Source: Nepenthes gracilis (lineage: Eukaryota; Streptophyta; Magnoliopsida; Caryophyllales; Nepenthaceae). Taken from it: a DNA stretch of 64,000 nucleotides. Numbering within the stretch: the first letter of the stretch is position 1; the number at the start of each line of letters is the position of its first letter. The stretch spans positions 4,674,501-4,738,500 of the forward strand of contig BSYO01000013.1 in NCBI GenBank assembly GCA_033239525.1. The letters are read 5' to 3'. The position numbers were made by a program, and so were the translations under genes. Shown here piece after piece: positions 11,068 to 22,109 of this stretch. Under the pieces are notes generated by a model that worked only from the letters and a program-made list of their open reading frames with translations, searched no databases and was not told the DNA's origin.

Positions 11068-11417
11068 TTTCTCGACAGAGTAATTCCTTTTTGTTGAACT
11101 AGTTTATGACCGGGGTTTAGGCTCAATTTATGGATCATTATCTCGGTCAGTATTCCTGGCATATCGCTAGGTGTCCAGGCAAAGACGTCAAAATTTTATC
11201 TGAGAAATTTAATGAGTCGACTTCTAAACGGTTCAAGCAAAGAATTCCCTATTTGGATTTGCTTTTCCAGATCATTAGAATCTAAAGAAATTTGATCCGT
11301 TGGTTCTCCAGATTTGGCATAGAACAATGTGGTTTCATCGCGGAAATCAAGATCTTGAACTTGTTGACTTATCAATGTATGAGTTACTTGTGATAAATAA
11401 CAAGTCCGTGCAGTAAT

Positions 11418-12019
11418 CTAATTGCCCAGGACCTCTCCGACATCGAACGAAGTCGAAAATTTTAATTTAAGATGGGGAATAGAGGTCACAGCTCCAAATA
11501 TGGTCAAACAAGGGCATTCGATGATGGCATTGTAGACCAATGGCAGGTCTACAATCAAGAAAGAAAGTATCTTGGTAGCTGTCCTGGGGTATGTACCCAG
11601 AGTGACTTCTAATTTGATTATTCCTTGTATTGGCATAGGCTTATTATCTAGTCCATATAAGAGTCATTTAGACATCTTTAATTAACTCTTCCTTAATCCT
11701 AATTTAAAGAACACATCCAAATAAAGCAAATTTTGAGAACTTTCATTATCGATAAATACTCTTTTAGTTGGTAGCGTATACTACCATTCGAAACGAGCAC
11801 AGTTACAACCAAAGGATCAGAATAAGGGAATGTTACATGTGTTAAGTCATCACTACTAAAGCTTATAATATCATCCATATATTCTATTCTTGGCTTTTTA
11901 TGGTCGATGGCCACTTTCGAACTTTCTGGGACGTCCGCCTGAGTAGGTCGTGTGGAAATCATGCTTACTACGTCGGCTGCTACCCGACCTCTTGGTTGCT
12001 CGGACTCATCTCCATCCAC
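11418..12019 (-). pseudogene. retroviral-type aspartic protease region of Tat pol, broken
   Basis: The frame at 12019-11699 carries ISFSSDDLTHVTFPYSDPLVV, the usual sequence before plant Tat protease. A shift near 11,775 moves the continuation to a frame that reads VFIDNESSQNLLYLDVFFKL. The active-site position, D-[ST]-G or DNGSS in relatives, reads DNESS here, a further sign of inactivity. 11636-11418 continues with MPIQGIIKLEVTLG and FLIVDLPLVYNAIIE, typical of the protease C-terminal half. Confidence 0.7.
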
Positions 12020-12288
12020 TGTTCCAAAAGCTTGTCCAGGTTTCCGTAGAAATCAGTTGAGGTGTCCCTTCTGGATTAATTCTTCGATCTTCTTCTGTAG
12101 CGTCCTGTAATCCTCGGTACTATGTCCTCGGTACTACGTCCTGTAATCGTCTTATTTTGATTGAACACCACCATCTAAGTTTTATAATGCTTTTGGTCAC
12201 TTGAAAAATTTTTTACCCCGAATCTGTATTAAGATGTTAGTTTGAGAGTCATTTTAGGGAGTCAAGTCTTGTAACCTGAATCCTCTTT

Positions 12289-13525
12289 TCAGTGCCAAGT
12301 TGGACTTTTGCTGCTTTTTAGATCAAGGACCGATATTGTCTCCATTTTTTCTTTTACCTTCAGTCGACTTTTGGCTGGGTTGATCCTTCGGTCTTTTCGA
12401 ATCATTTGCCTCCTCGGCTGCAATATAAACACGAGCAATGCCTTCGGCCTCCCTATAAGTCCGAGGGTTTTTATGGACCATGTGCTTAAAGAAGTTATTG
12501 GGCTCCAAGGCTGATACGAAGGCATTTAAGTTCACCTCTTCGGTGAGTTTTGGAATTTTTCTGGCCTCGGATATAAATCGGGCCAGAAATTTCTTTATGT
12601 TTTCATTTGGCCCTTGTTTTACTCAGGCCAAATGCCAGGGCTGTTTTTCCTCCCTCTTACTAGAGGTGAATTGAGATAAAAATTTATCAGTCAAATCTTG
12701 AAAAGATCGAATGAAATTTGGTTGAAGATGATAGAACTATGTCCGAGCATCACCTTTCAAAGTCAGGGGGAAGAAGAGACACATTACTGTCTTGTCTAGA
12801 CCCTAAAAACTTAGGAGCGTACAAAAATGATCAAGATGATCCATTGGATCAGAACCTCCATCATACGGCTCCAAAGCGGGCATTTTGAATTTATGCGGTA
12901 ACGACCGCGTATGGATCTCCATGACAAATAGTAATCGTCGCAAGTCGACCGTCTTTCCAACAATATCTTCTCCAAAGACAATCCCAAATTTTTCCGACTC
13001 GTTCCTCAATTTGAGGATGAACCGTATCCTTTTTTCAATGAGGAAGTCCCTCAATTCGGATCGTCTTCTAGTAGACCGTGAATCTTGATGATTCACAGTC
13101 TTCTGAGGACATTTTCCCTGAAAGGGACCTTCACAAAATGTGGATTCCCTATCATTTTGGGAATACCGAGGGTTTCGTCTCTCAGAACTATCTTCTCGGT
13201 CCTGGAGACTTGAACAGCCTTCAATCCAAGATGGGACTTTGTTTGAGGCCATTTTAGTCCCGTGGTCGTCCTAGTTGTCTATCTGCTTCGAGGGGTGCTC
13301 TCTACCCCTACTCTTTTTTCTCTTTGACGTAGCAGTTTGAGAAGCTGAAGAGGGCACTTGCTTTGGTCGTTCATTTATTTTTGTAACAAGAGTCTGAACG
13401 GTCTGAGCAAGTACTCCAATGCAAGGATCAGGATGTTCACCAATTATATTTGTAGCGGAAGTATCATTACTACCTAAAGCAATTTCTCTAACTAGTGTAT
13501 CAATTTGTTCTTTGGAATTCACCAT
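12289..13525 (-). pseudogene. gag of the Tat element, broken
   Basis: A likely start is the ATG at 13525 (MVNSKEQIDTLV), about 27 bases inside the primer site. The first frame stops at 13271. The next (13252-12803) holds the conserved gag entry KFKMPALEPYDGGSDPMDHL. The rest (about 12,800-12,290) continues in two or more frames with FLARFISEARKIPKL, then NPRTYREAEGIARVYIAAEE and a Lys-rich tail. At least one in-frame stop and several shifts are visible. Confidence 0.78.
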
Positions 13526-13551
13526 TATATTTTTTAGACTTTTAATATCAT

Positions 13552-13568
13552 TCCCACAGACGGCGCCA
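13552..13568 (-). promoter_or_regulatory. primer-binding site of the Tat element
   Basis: Directly inside the 5' LTR the minus strand reads TGGCGCCGTCTGTGGGA. This is the usual form of primer-binding site in plant Tat/Athila-type elements, complementary to the 3' end of a host tRNA. It fixes the orientation of the element and the inner LTR boundary. Confidence 0.75.
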
Positions 13569-13572
13569 ATAT

Positions 13573-14152
13573 TGCGTATTGAAGATTTGGTTGATGAATG
13601 AAAGTTTATGTCCGATGATCTTTTGAACGCTCCAATTCCGAGGACTTCTAAATCAATTCTTGTGCAACACAAATAATGACTAAAGGATTGGCGGGACTAA
13701 CTCCAAATTTATCTTTCGACGCTCAAATCAATATTTTAATAATACTTAAGGGAAGAAAGAAAATTAAATTAAGGTTATGTTGATGAGATGCACTCTGGGC
13801 GTCTTGTTTATACACAGAAAGAGAGAGAATCTTAGCGCTGTTCTTGTTATTTTTCTTCCTCAATCCCTTTTCTTGACAAAGGGGATGAGTATTTATAGTT
13901 GACGGGAGGCAATTAAAAGTCGCGTGGTTTCAACCATATGGTCTAACAGTGTAACCATTGTACCTTTTCGGAACAGTTGTGATTAACGTTCGTTATTGTT
14001 TGTATAAGAACTGTTTGAACACTAGACTAGATCTTAATAATTGGGCCGTTTAGGCTTAATAACTTACTCGAACATGCTATTATTATCCTAGCCTGAGTTG
14101 TATAGACTATATTGAGTTCCTTTATTTGGGCCTATTATATCTATACCCATAA
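13573..14152 (-). repeat. 5' LTR of the Tat element
   Basis: Partner of 7752-8325. It starts TGCGTATTG on the plus strand, next to the primer site. The outer end is degraded (CCCATAA instead of CTCATCA). Confidence 0.85.
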
Positions 14153-15019
14153 GATTATTCTGAAAAGTAAGCTATTCGATATGAGTTACATGTCAACGAG
14201 GTAAGTTCGAGTATATAATACGTTTTTACCCATTATAATACAAATTAAATTTATAATTGATTTTGATGGCTTAAGAAATTTAAAGGGTTATCATTTAAAC
14301 TGATTATTGATTCCTAAATTTTTCTTCATCAATAAAATCATACATCATTTTTATTTTTGTAAACTTTTATAATCTTTTTATGGTTGTGATAATCCGTTTT
14401 CTAAACATATTTGATTGTTTTGTGAGTGGGACCAAATCACAGTTACTTTAGTAGATATAAAATAATAACATTTAAATTGAATAATGCTAATTTTACCCCC
14501 CTTTTTTTATCGTTGTTAGTTATGTTTTTATCAAATATTAAGTAAATAGATAAATTCATAAATAAAAACTTTATTTGTTTTATTTATATACATTTCATCG
14601 CACTTTTGTTTTACTTATAAATAAAACTTATTCAGCTTACCCTAAATTACTCTATTTCCCCCAAAATAAAGAAGACAGTGAAATTGATTATTTTTCCAAT
14701 TAAACTATTTTCGTGTTTGGTTTAAACTGTAACGAGAGGCGTAACGGGCATTGAAAGCGTTTAGAATTACGTGAAATAAAATTTTAGAATTTTATAAAAT
14801 ATATTTTATTTAATTCATATAATGTAAAGCTATAAAAAATAATTAAATATTATTCATGGATATTTACTAAAATTTTTACAATTCTCTATAGTTTCTCTAT
14901 GGATTTCGAAAGAAAATTTACAAAACCCTATTAGTTGTTACTATATATCTTTTATTTTTATAATCATGTTAAATTTTATAAGTTTCTTTTTTTATTAGCA
15001 AGACATAATCACATATAAT
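14153..15019. other. AT-rich intergenic stretch, no gene seen
   Basis: No coding potential recognised. The stretch at 14257-14345 is the right half of a degenerate direct repeat that brackets the Tat element. Confidence 0.4.
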
Positions 15020-15024
15020 AGACT

Positions 15025-15682
15025 TGATGGGTACAGTATAACCGGCCAAAAAAAAACCTACTCAAACCGTTTTGCCTTATCAAGGTGATTATCACGGATA
15101 GTTTTTGACCGGTGGTTATTATGAAAAAAAATAACCACCTCCGCCTATATAATGATCCTCGTTCCAAGGAGAAGTGGAGAGAGGAAAAGACGGGAGAAAA
15201 CCGCAAGAAAAACCTCCAGAAAAGAAGATTAGAGAAATATCCAGAGAGGTACTCTATCTCAGGGGGAAGGAAGCCAGCCCTCCATCATCCCAAGGGGGCC
15301 AAGACAATTTCTGGGAGGCCAATTCAAATGACCCCCATCTCCCTCCAAGAGATCTCCCTTCTAGTGATTAATAATAATTTACAAACTCCCGCCTAAGACA
15401 TACCTTTAAGCCGTTCACCGGTTAAACGCCACAAAACACTCCACCTACCAAATATACATCATCCATTTATCTTTTTATATTCTTGGAAAGACTTCTGACT
15501 TGAGCGTCGGAGGATTTACAGTATGAACAATTCCCGCCGACCTCTGACGTCTCGTATTAGTTGTGTTGCGCAGTATTTAGGTTTGAAGCTATAAAGAGCG
15601 GATCCGCGTCAAATCGACCAACAAGAAGATCCGATTTGCAATCCCGGATCCGTATGATAATTCGAATTCTTGGTATGCAACA
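15025..15682 (+). mobile_element. solo LTR with perfect 5-bp target duplication
   Basis: The block begins TGATGGGTACAG and ends TATGCAACA. It is flanked on both sides by AGACT (15020-15024 and 15683-15687), which is a complete target-site duplication. A plus-strand TATA box (CTATATAATG, about 15,145-15,155) and the CTTGAGCGTCGGAGG motif near 15,497, typical of the R/U5 part of plant gypsy LTRs, fix the orientation as plus. No internal domain is present, so this is a product of LTR-LTR recombination. The short ORFs inside (15112-15396, 15561-15761) are not genes. Confidence 0.85.
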
Positions 15683-15687
15683 AGACT

Positions 15688-16033
15688 CAAAATCGTTCAA
15701 TATGCCCCCAAGGTCCACATATAGCGTAATATTTTATGGACCCAATTATCCTTTTGACTAAACAAAACATACGATTAAAATTAATTAATTTCTAATACTT
15801 CTACGTAACTTTACAAATTAAAAGAAAATAAATAGAGAATAGACTTTCTATCTTTTCCATTCAAGAAGTAAATAATTATTATTTTTTTAAAAAAGTTTAG
15901 CTCAGGTCCTCCATCTATTTAATATTTGTATTTTTCTTGTCATTTAAAGGGAATGATATTTTCTTAATCAACATAACGTAGCCTAAACTTTGATGAATAC
16001 AATACAGCTTGCGTCATGACAATTTTACTGTCT
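15688..16033. other. short AT-rich spacer between two solo LTRs
   Basis: No gene or structured element seen. Confidence 0.4.
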
Positions 16034-16038
16034 ACAAT

Positions 16039-17098
16039 TGATGCGTATTTGGATCTGACTTCGAACAGATTCGGGTCGACTGGGTCGCTTGAATCCGGCT
16101 CCATTCACCGAGCCTGGACCATGCACACTACTATAACAAACAAGAGGTCAGGTATCGGCGGGATATTATCCCACCGAAGACACTCCGACGCTCAAATCAG
16201 CAATAAGCCTTCGAATTACAAAAAGATAACTGAAAATGAGGGTTGAAATAGAGATGGAGATTGAGGTAGGAAGGAGTGTTCGCCGTTAGATGTAAGAAAC
16301 ATTCTTACGGCTTATCGAGAGTACAATTTTCCAACTTAGTATTCACGGAGAACAAGCGGGGAGCTAAGTCCTGTAAGCATGGAAGCTTTGAAGGACAGAG
16401 CTCGGAGAATGAGTGAAGTCTCTGAAATCTGAAAACTTGGTGTGAGATAAATGTACTAAGCGATTGTGTGCTTAGGAGCGAGCGTTAGTATGCTCAGGGA
16501 TTTCTCTGTCGTTGTTCTTTGTTGTTTTTGTTCGTGTCCCCCCATAATGGAGACTCTACGAGGTTATATAGATGGTGGACATGGCAACCTTCCTTGACCA
16601 AGAAGGCACAATTCCTACATCGTATTGGGCGGCCTTCCTATACATTCTGTTGGGATCGTTTCCTTTCTGAGTGGGTAACAACTCTCCAGATTATTTACCT
16701 TCCTTCTGTGCTTCTATTACCGTTAAAGTCCATTATAGGCAGGAAGAGAAAATCCGACGCCTTCCTCATGAGAAGGGCGTTAAATTTATTGATACCCTCT
16801 TTAGTGTAAATTGGCTTCAAGGAAAGCGCGAGATCAAGAAAATGGACCGTTGTTTGTCGTGTACGAAAACGTTTGTCAAACTAGGCCTGGCCCATATAAG
16901 GTTTTTACCTTTTCTCGGTCTGCTGCTATAGTGTTCCTGGTTAACAGAGATGTTGACCGTCTTAAAGGAGCGCGTTGACCGCTAGTTGACCTTTCACACG
17001 GTCAACGCTAATTTTAACCGTCCAAACGCACATATGGACTTTCTTATATTTTGGACGATTTTTTTTATTGAGCTAACCCGCTATAGGTTTACCCATCA
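16039..17098 (-). mobile_element. solo LTR, family 2, copy 1
   Basis: The plus strand runs from TGATGCGTATTTGG to TTACCCATCA. Flanks are ACAAT (16034-16038) and ACAAC (17099-17103), a 5-bp duplication with one change. It aligns over its length with 47575-48667. On the minus strand it begins TGATGGGTAAACC, has a CTATATAACCTC TATA box (about 16,564-16,575) and contains TTGAGCGTCGGAGTGTC near its end, so the sense strand is minus. No element body is present. The open frames at 16016-16246 and 16519-16931 lie wholly or mostly inside it and are not host genes. Confidence 0.82.
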
Positions 17099-17219
17099 AC
17101 AACTATTATAAATTTCATATTTAATTATTTTTAAAATAATCTTTATTATTAAAACTATGAATAACCTAAAATCATATTTGTAGTCTCATTTTGCTCACAC
17201 CATTACCCAAAGTGCCACG

Positions 17220-17227
17220 TATAAATA
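17220..17227 (+). promoter_or_regulatory. TATA box of an uncharacterised plus-strand unit
   Basis: TATAAATA in the context CACGTATAAATAGCGGG is followed about 35 bases later by a (CT)n leader (from 17252) and other CT-rich runs, a normal plant core promoter layout. No clear protein follows. Confidence 0.35.
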
Positions 17228-17612
17228 GCGGGCCCCACATGTTTCACAGCTGTCCCTCTCTCTCTCTCTCTCTCTCTTATTTTCTCTGTCTGCATCTCTC
17301 TCGCTCTTGCCCATCCGTGGCCAGTAATTTCATTTGGGATTGCAAGCACCAATTTTGGTCGTGTTCTATTGTTCGGTGCTTCATCAATTTCATTTATTAC
17401 TGGTTCCTTTCTTCAAATTTCTTCTCAAGCGGATGCAAGTCGGGGTACTTTTGAGCGAGAACAGGTCACAGCTGAAGGAGAGAGGTTGGCTGGAGGGAGA
17501 ACTGAGAGACCAGCAAGAGGGAGCGAGAGAGAGAACGGTATGAAACATGTCCTAATTTTTTTGAGCGACTCCGGAGTTTTTCCCATTATCTTTCTATCTG
17601 TCATTCCTTTTT

Positions 17613-17855
17613 ATGGGGTTTCGGTCATTTCTGATGACGATTCGGGGACTGACGACGATGGGGAGAGAGGTCGCCGGCAGAGAGAGAGAGAGAGAGACTG
17701 CCAACATAGGAGGCTTCGCCTGTGAGAGAGGAAGGATGAGAGGAGCCCTAATTTTGGTTACAGGGGCTTCAATTTGGAGAAGACAAAATGACGCGGCTGC
17801 CACTTTGCCAAATTTCTGTGAGCGTGTTGTACAAATTGCCGGTAGTGACAATTAG
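17613..17855 (+). CDS. doubtful short ORF of unknown function downstream of a TATA/CT leader
   Basis: This 80-codon frame (MGFRSFLMTIRG...) includes an (AG)n microsatellite translated as RERERE, and I recognise no domain. It lies convergent to the 3' end of the complex I-like gene on the minus strand. The region 17,220-17,860 as a whole looks transcribed (promoter, CT leader), but may be a non-coding RNA or the 5' remnant of a displaced gene. Confidence 0.15.
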   Translation: MGFRSFLMTIRGLTTMGREVAGRERERETANIGGFACERGRMRGALILVTGASIWRRQNDAAATLPNFCERVVQIAGSDN

Positions 17856-18020
17856 TTTATCATCAAGATTTAAGTCAGAAGCCATGCTTCACAGCACGAT
17901 GAGGCATAAGACAACTGACTTCTGCGACTTTAGGCGAGATAACATATCTCAGACTTTCAATATCTTCGTTACAAAGACGGATAGATAAGAAGAGATCAAT
18001 GAACTCAAAAACTATGATTC

Positions 18021-19020
18021 TTACTTTTCTTGTGTGAGCGGAACCTCCCCTCTGTATACCCTCCAAGGACCACCGTAGAACATGGGTCTCATGAGCGGCA
18101 CCGCCTCTCCGGGGTGATCTTCCCAGTATTTCTCCTGCACGATACGGGATGGATCAGAGCCGGGAAAGTTTGCGTTCACAAATATAGGGGGAAAAGACGG
18201 AAGTGCAACTCTATTCGAAGCTCAAATAACTAGATTAAAATTCGTTCAATCTCGGGACAAAAAGTTTGACTGGTTTAAACTCTGAGATCAGCTCTGAGCC
18301 AAGCAAGAACAAGAAATTAATGGGTATCAGAACTCATCGGAACTGACTTTCACTAGCTAAGAAGACAGTAACTACAACTTACATATTATTAGCATCTGCA
18401 AGTATGCTCAAATCTCTCAAATACAGAAAGGAAAAGGAAATATCACATAATTCCAATCAATATTCCTCGGCCCAATTAATGAGGTGTTTGTTTATGAGTT
18501 GAAAAATGTATTTTGAACTGTTTTTGAAAATATATGAATTGAAATTAGTTTTAAAAAAAGCTACACCAAATAGGTCCTAAGAATGCTCCCATGCATGGAA
18601 AAAAGGGAAAATTGAATTTCTCACCTAATGGTTTCTAGAACCTTCTTGACAACACTATTCCTCATTCAAACAACTCAATAGTTGAAGAAACCACTAGTCA
18701 GAATGAAACTACGACAACCGATAATATATAATCCTTTGATGAAACTCCTTTAAAAGATCCGTAAGATTGTCACAATTGAGAAAGCAGATTGATAATTCGA
18801 TTTAACTAATCATTGCCAACGGCAGCAAATAAATTACCTTGTAGAGCTGTTCTGTGATTGCTGCCCCAATGACTCCAGTATAGAATGCAACAATATATAT
18901 CGAGACAAGAGGTGTGAATGACTTTGGCCGCCTGTACGGCTCAACCATATCCCAGAGAATTGTTTTTTCCCATTTTGTGTAAAGATAGTCCGCATACTTT
19001 CTCCAGAGGTAACTTGCCAT
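18021..19020 (-). CDS. 98-residue mitochondrial membrane protein, likely complex I ESSS-type subunit
   Basis: The gene has two exons on the minus strand: 18838-19020 (61 codons) and 18021-18134 (37 codons plus TAA). The 703-bp intron begins GTAATTT and ends CGTGCAG and is in phase 0. The protein starts MASYLWRKYADYLYTKWEKT, has the conserved block WDMVEPYRRPKSFTP, one hydrophobic helix at about residues 35-56, then ITEQLYKEKYWEDHPGEAVP, FYGGPWRVYRGEVP and a short tail. I recall this arrangement from small plant proteins annotated as the ESSS (NDUFB11-like) subunit of NADH:ubiquinone oxidoreductase, a membrane-arm subunit of the inner mitochondrial membrane. That the gene is real is nearly certain. 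The product name is from memory and less sure. Confidence 0.85.
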
Positions 19021-19217
19021 CCCACTAGATCAATTTTTGCTGAAGCAAAAGATCTAATGATATTATCTCATAAAAGATAAGAGAGATACAGAATTCAAAT
19101 TCAAGAAATTGTCAATAATTCAGACAAATTAACGGACCAGGGACTGATAGATTAAGACTGAATGAGCAGTTTTTTATCGTCAAAACAAACTTCAAAAAAT
19201 TGTCAAGAGAGACGATA

Positions 19218-19226
19218 TTTAGGGTT
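19218..19226 (-). promoter_or_regulatory. telo-box (AACCCTAAA) upstream of the complex I-like gene
   Basis: The minus strand reads AACCCTAAA about 200 bp before the ATG at 19020. It lies close to pyrimidine-rich runs that suggest the transcription start. Telo-boxes are frequent near the start sites of plant genes for ribosomal and mitochondrial proteins. Confidence 0.35.
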
Positions 19227-22109
19227 ATAGTTGAAGGTGAACTAATTCTTTCTAGAGTCCAGAAAAATTCCAGTGAATAAGAAGAGAGAACGAAAAAAAT
19301 GAGTGGGAAAACCTGGGGGCAGAGCTACCTACGGGATGGCTTAGAGGATGAGAACCCGTCTGCTAAATGATAGGGATCAATTTGGAATTTTCTGTGTCTT
19401 TACAAAATAAGGGCTGAGTTACCCAAGTCAAACCAACATGAACTAATTTTTTTTTCTAACAAACAAGCTCTTTGTTATTATTGTGCTCACGTCCCACTAT
19501 TACCCTTTTCAGTTTTAGATCCTTTTACAAAAAGAATGATGAGTTGTTGACAACAGTCAGATGAAAGAGAAAAACCAATGTGGAAGCATAGGACTTTTGC
19601 GAGGGCTTCACGTCTTCTTTGGAGGCATATATATATTGATACTGTCATCTGTAACTACCCATATTTGGATGAGCATTGGCTCTCATGTATGGATCAGATA
19701 GGGTGGCTAAGCCTCCCAGATGCTCATGTCAAACTTAATTGTGTTTGGAAGAGGTTTTGTTTCAAGTAACAACAAGAGGCAGGCTTTGGATATGGTGGGA
19801 CCCAATCTTATCTTGGCCATTGTCCCGGTCATGCCCTATCTAGATATTGGTAGTGACAAATCAATCTAAAACACTCTTAGATTCAGGTTAATAAAAATAG
19901 TGCATATGCCATAATAGGTCACAAATATAGGGAAGTTGCACACTAGCATAATTTGATTCAGAAAAAGCTCAACTGTGCTCATTGCAAACTATAGGAACTA
20001 GGAAAGTATACAATACAGGACAAATGAATTGGTTATTGGTCCAACACCTTTTAATATAATCATAAATGTCCAAGTTATAGAGATGAAATCCTTACTTATG
20101 GAAGTGAAAAATGGGAGGACCCTAGCAAGACTCGTGAAGTTGCATCAACCATGCACAACTCGTAAACTCTAATACCTGGCAGAAGTAATGATGTAAAAGC
20201 TTGTTCATTACACGACGAGATGCCAGTGGAAAACACGACACCACGAACCACACATACTAGAAGAAAACAGCCATTTGAGAGAAGAAAATGAAAGCAGCAA
20301 ATTGACCAATTGCAGCACATCTTATAAAGAGAAACACCTCGAGGAAACTGTATGATATATGTCTCCAGAAAGCTAGGAAAGAAGCCAAAGCGGCAATTGT
20401 GGAACTTCTAAGAAAGTGGGCAAATTTATCTTCATCAAATTAACAGAATTGATCATTTTTTTAATCAACGGGCTCAAAAAACATGAACCAAAACTGAATC
20501 CAAGTCTTCTATTCAACCTATCCCCAAGTTATTTCATCTGGAATTTTGATATTTAGGGCTTGTACATTCAAAACTGTTCAAAATCTACTTACTCAAATAA
20601 AATACCTTCTCTAGCTATCCATAGCCCAAAAACTTCAAGATTCGAAGTGATAAGCGTTCCAAAGAAAAAAGCATTCCAACAAACATCAAAGATAGAGGGA
20701 AAAATAACCTATGAAGCGCCTGAGGGGCAATCAAGATGTATAATCAATCAAATTTCACAAACGGGTTATCAAAACTATTAACAGATTCAATCGTAAGCAC
20801 CGAATCTTCCATAATAAATAATAAAAATTGCAAAAATTTCACCTTCAATAAACCCAGATGCTTTCTAATACTGAAAGAGAGAAGTAAATCAACGGCAACT
20901 CCACAAACTCTCCTAATCAAATGCCGCTTCGGCACAAACCCCGGCTGCAGAGAATCCGAAGACGACTGCAAGAAGTACGTGGCCTAATTTTTTTCTTTTT
21001 TTTTGGGGGGGGAGGGTTATTGTTACAATAAATTCTAAATATTATGTTTATTAATTAACCTAATTATGTGTCAAATACAAAAAATTAAAATTAAAGTGAC
21101 ATATTAATATTTAAATAATCACAATCGTCAGAAAGATAAGAATGTCTCCCACTCAAAATGAATGGTTTTTAAATAGCAAACATTTTACCTAAAAATTTAC
21201 ATTATATAAAAATATCTCAAGGCAAAACATATTTTTAAAAATATAATGATTTTAACAAAAATATTACCTAAAAATATTTTAAATAATAATTTTATACTAA
21301 AAATTATTAATTAGATAAAAGTATAACTTTTAAAAAATATAATACTGATAAAAAATTTAAGATATCTAAAGTTAAAAAAAAAAAAAAAAACCCCATAATT
21401 CAAGCCAGTACATTCTAATCACTTTTGCCAATAACTGCCTTAAAAATCAATCGGGCTTTATTTTCTAGACCATTCAGAATATCCAAACACCCTATAAAAT
21501 TTCAAATTAGACAATTTAAATCTATCAAACAATTCAATTTTAATTAAGTCTAATCTCAAATATTTGATAAAGCAATAAAATTATGGTCGAATAAATCTGC
21601 ATGTTTAGTTGTGATTTCATTTTTCTTGTGGTGACTATAGCAATTATAGTGTTGCCTCTGCAAACTTATGGAGCTTATGTATAGCTAATGGATATCATTT
21701 CCAAAGAAAGTTAGCTAATGAATTTGTACTATTCATATTTAATTTAAGCTCATAGCAATTTTATGCTGACTTTTTGCCAAATTAGTCTAACTCCATTCTA
21801 CATAACACCCACAAAAGCATCACACTATTTATAACTTAAACCAATAAAACACTCACATATAGTTAATGGCCGACCCTTTGAAGGAGCAACAAAAGCTTAT
21901 TGTTCTTCAGAAGTTCAAATTGATATAAGATTAAACCAGACAAAATTTGATAAATAGAAGCTGCATTTCAACGAATTCATGCTTTCCGGAGCAATGCTAG
22001 CCTTACAAGAAGCTGTGCGGATCTCCGACAGCTGTTCTCATGCAAGATCTGAGTGCAGAGCTTGATCGGAGATGGAACAGATGGAACGGCGAATTGCAAT
22101 TGGAGTTCT
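19227..22109. other. intergenic region with one coding-like patch near 20,870-20,987
   Basis: Mostly AT-rich. The patch at about 20,870-20,987 is GC-richer and open on both strands. The plus frame ends KCRFGTNPGCRESEDDCKKYVA then TAA, with three spaced cysteines. The minus frame reads MQSSSDSLQPGFVPKRHLIR. Neither has a recognisable partner exon or family. The rest holds no gene I can support; 3' UTR sequence of the WD-repeat gene probably occupies the last few hundred bases. Confidence 0.3.

Larger units (their letters stand above)
7752..14152 (-). mobile_element. degenerate Ty3/gypsy LTR retrotransposon of Tat type, internally deleted
   Basis: This is a 6.4 kb element read on the minus strand. 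In its own order it has a 5' LTR (13573-14152), primer-binding site, gag (about 13525-12289), protease (about 12019-11418), reverse transcriptase and RNase H (about 11067-9565), then an abrupt jump to the 3' UTR, a polypurine tract and the 3' LTR (7752-8325). Integrase is missing. All reading frames are broken by stops and frameshifts, so it cannot move on its own. RT and gag motifs match the plant Tat lineage. The LTRs differ at roughly one base in six by eye, so the insertion is old. No target duplication is visible, and the right end reads CATAA where CATCA is expected. Confidence 0.88.

Noticed and set aside
13271..13672. full 133-codon ORF as a host gene
   Set aside because: Its first part is LTR and primer-site sequence of the Tat element; only the portion from 13525 is element gag.
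16519..16931. ORFs of 96 and 86 codons
   Set aside because: They are inside a solo LTR, on its non-sense strand. A matching frame in the other copy is explained by shared ancestry of the DNA.
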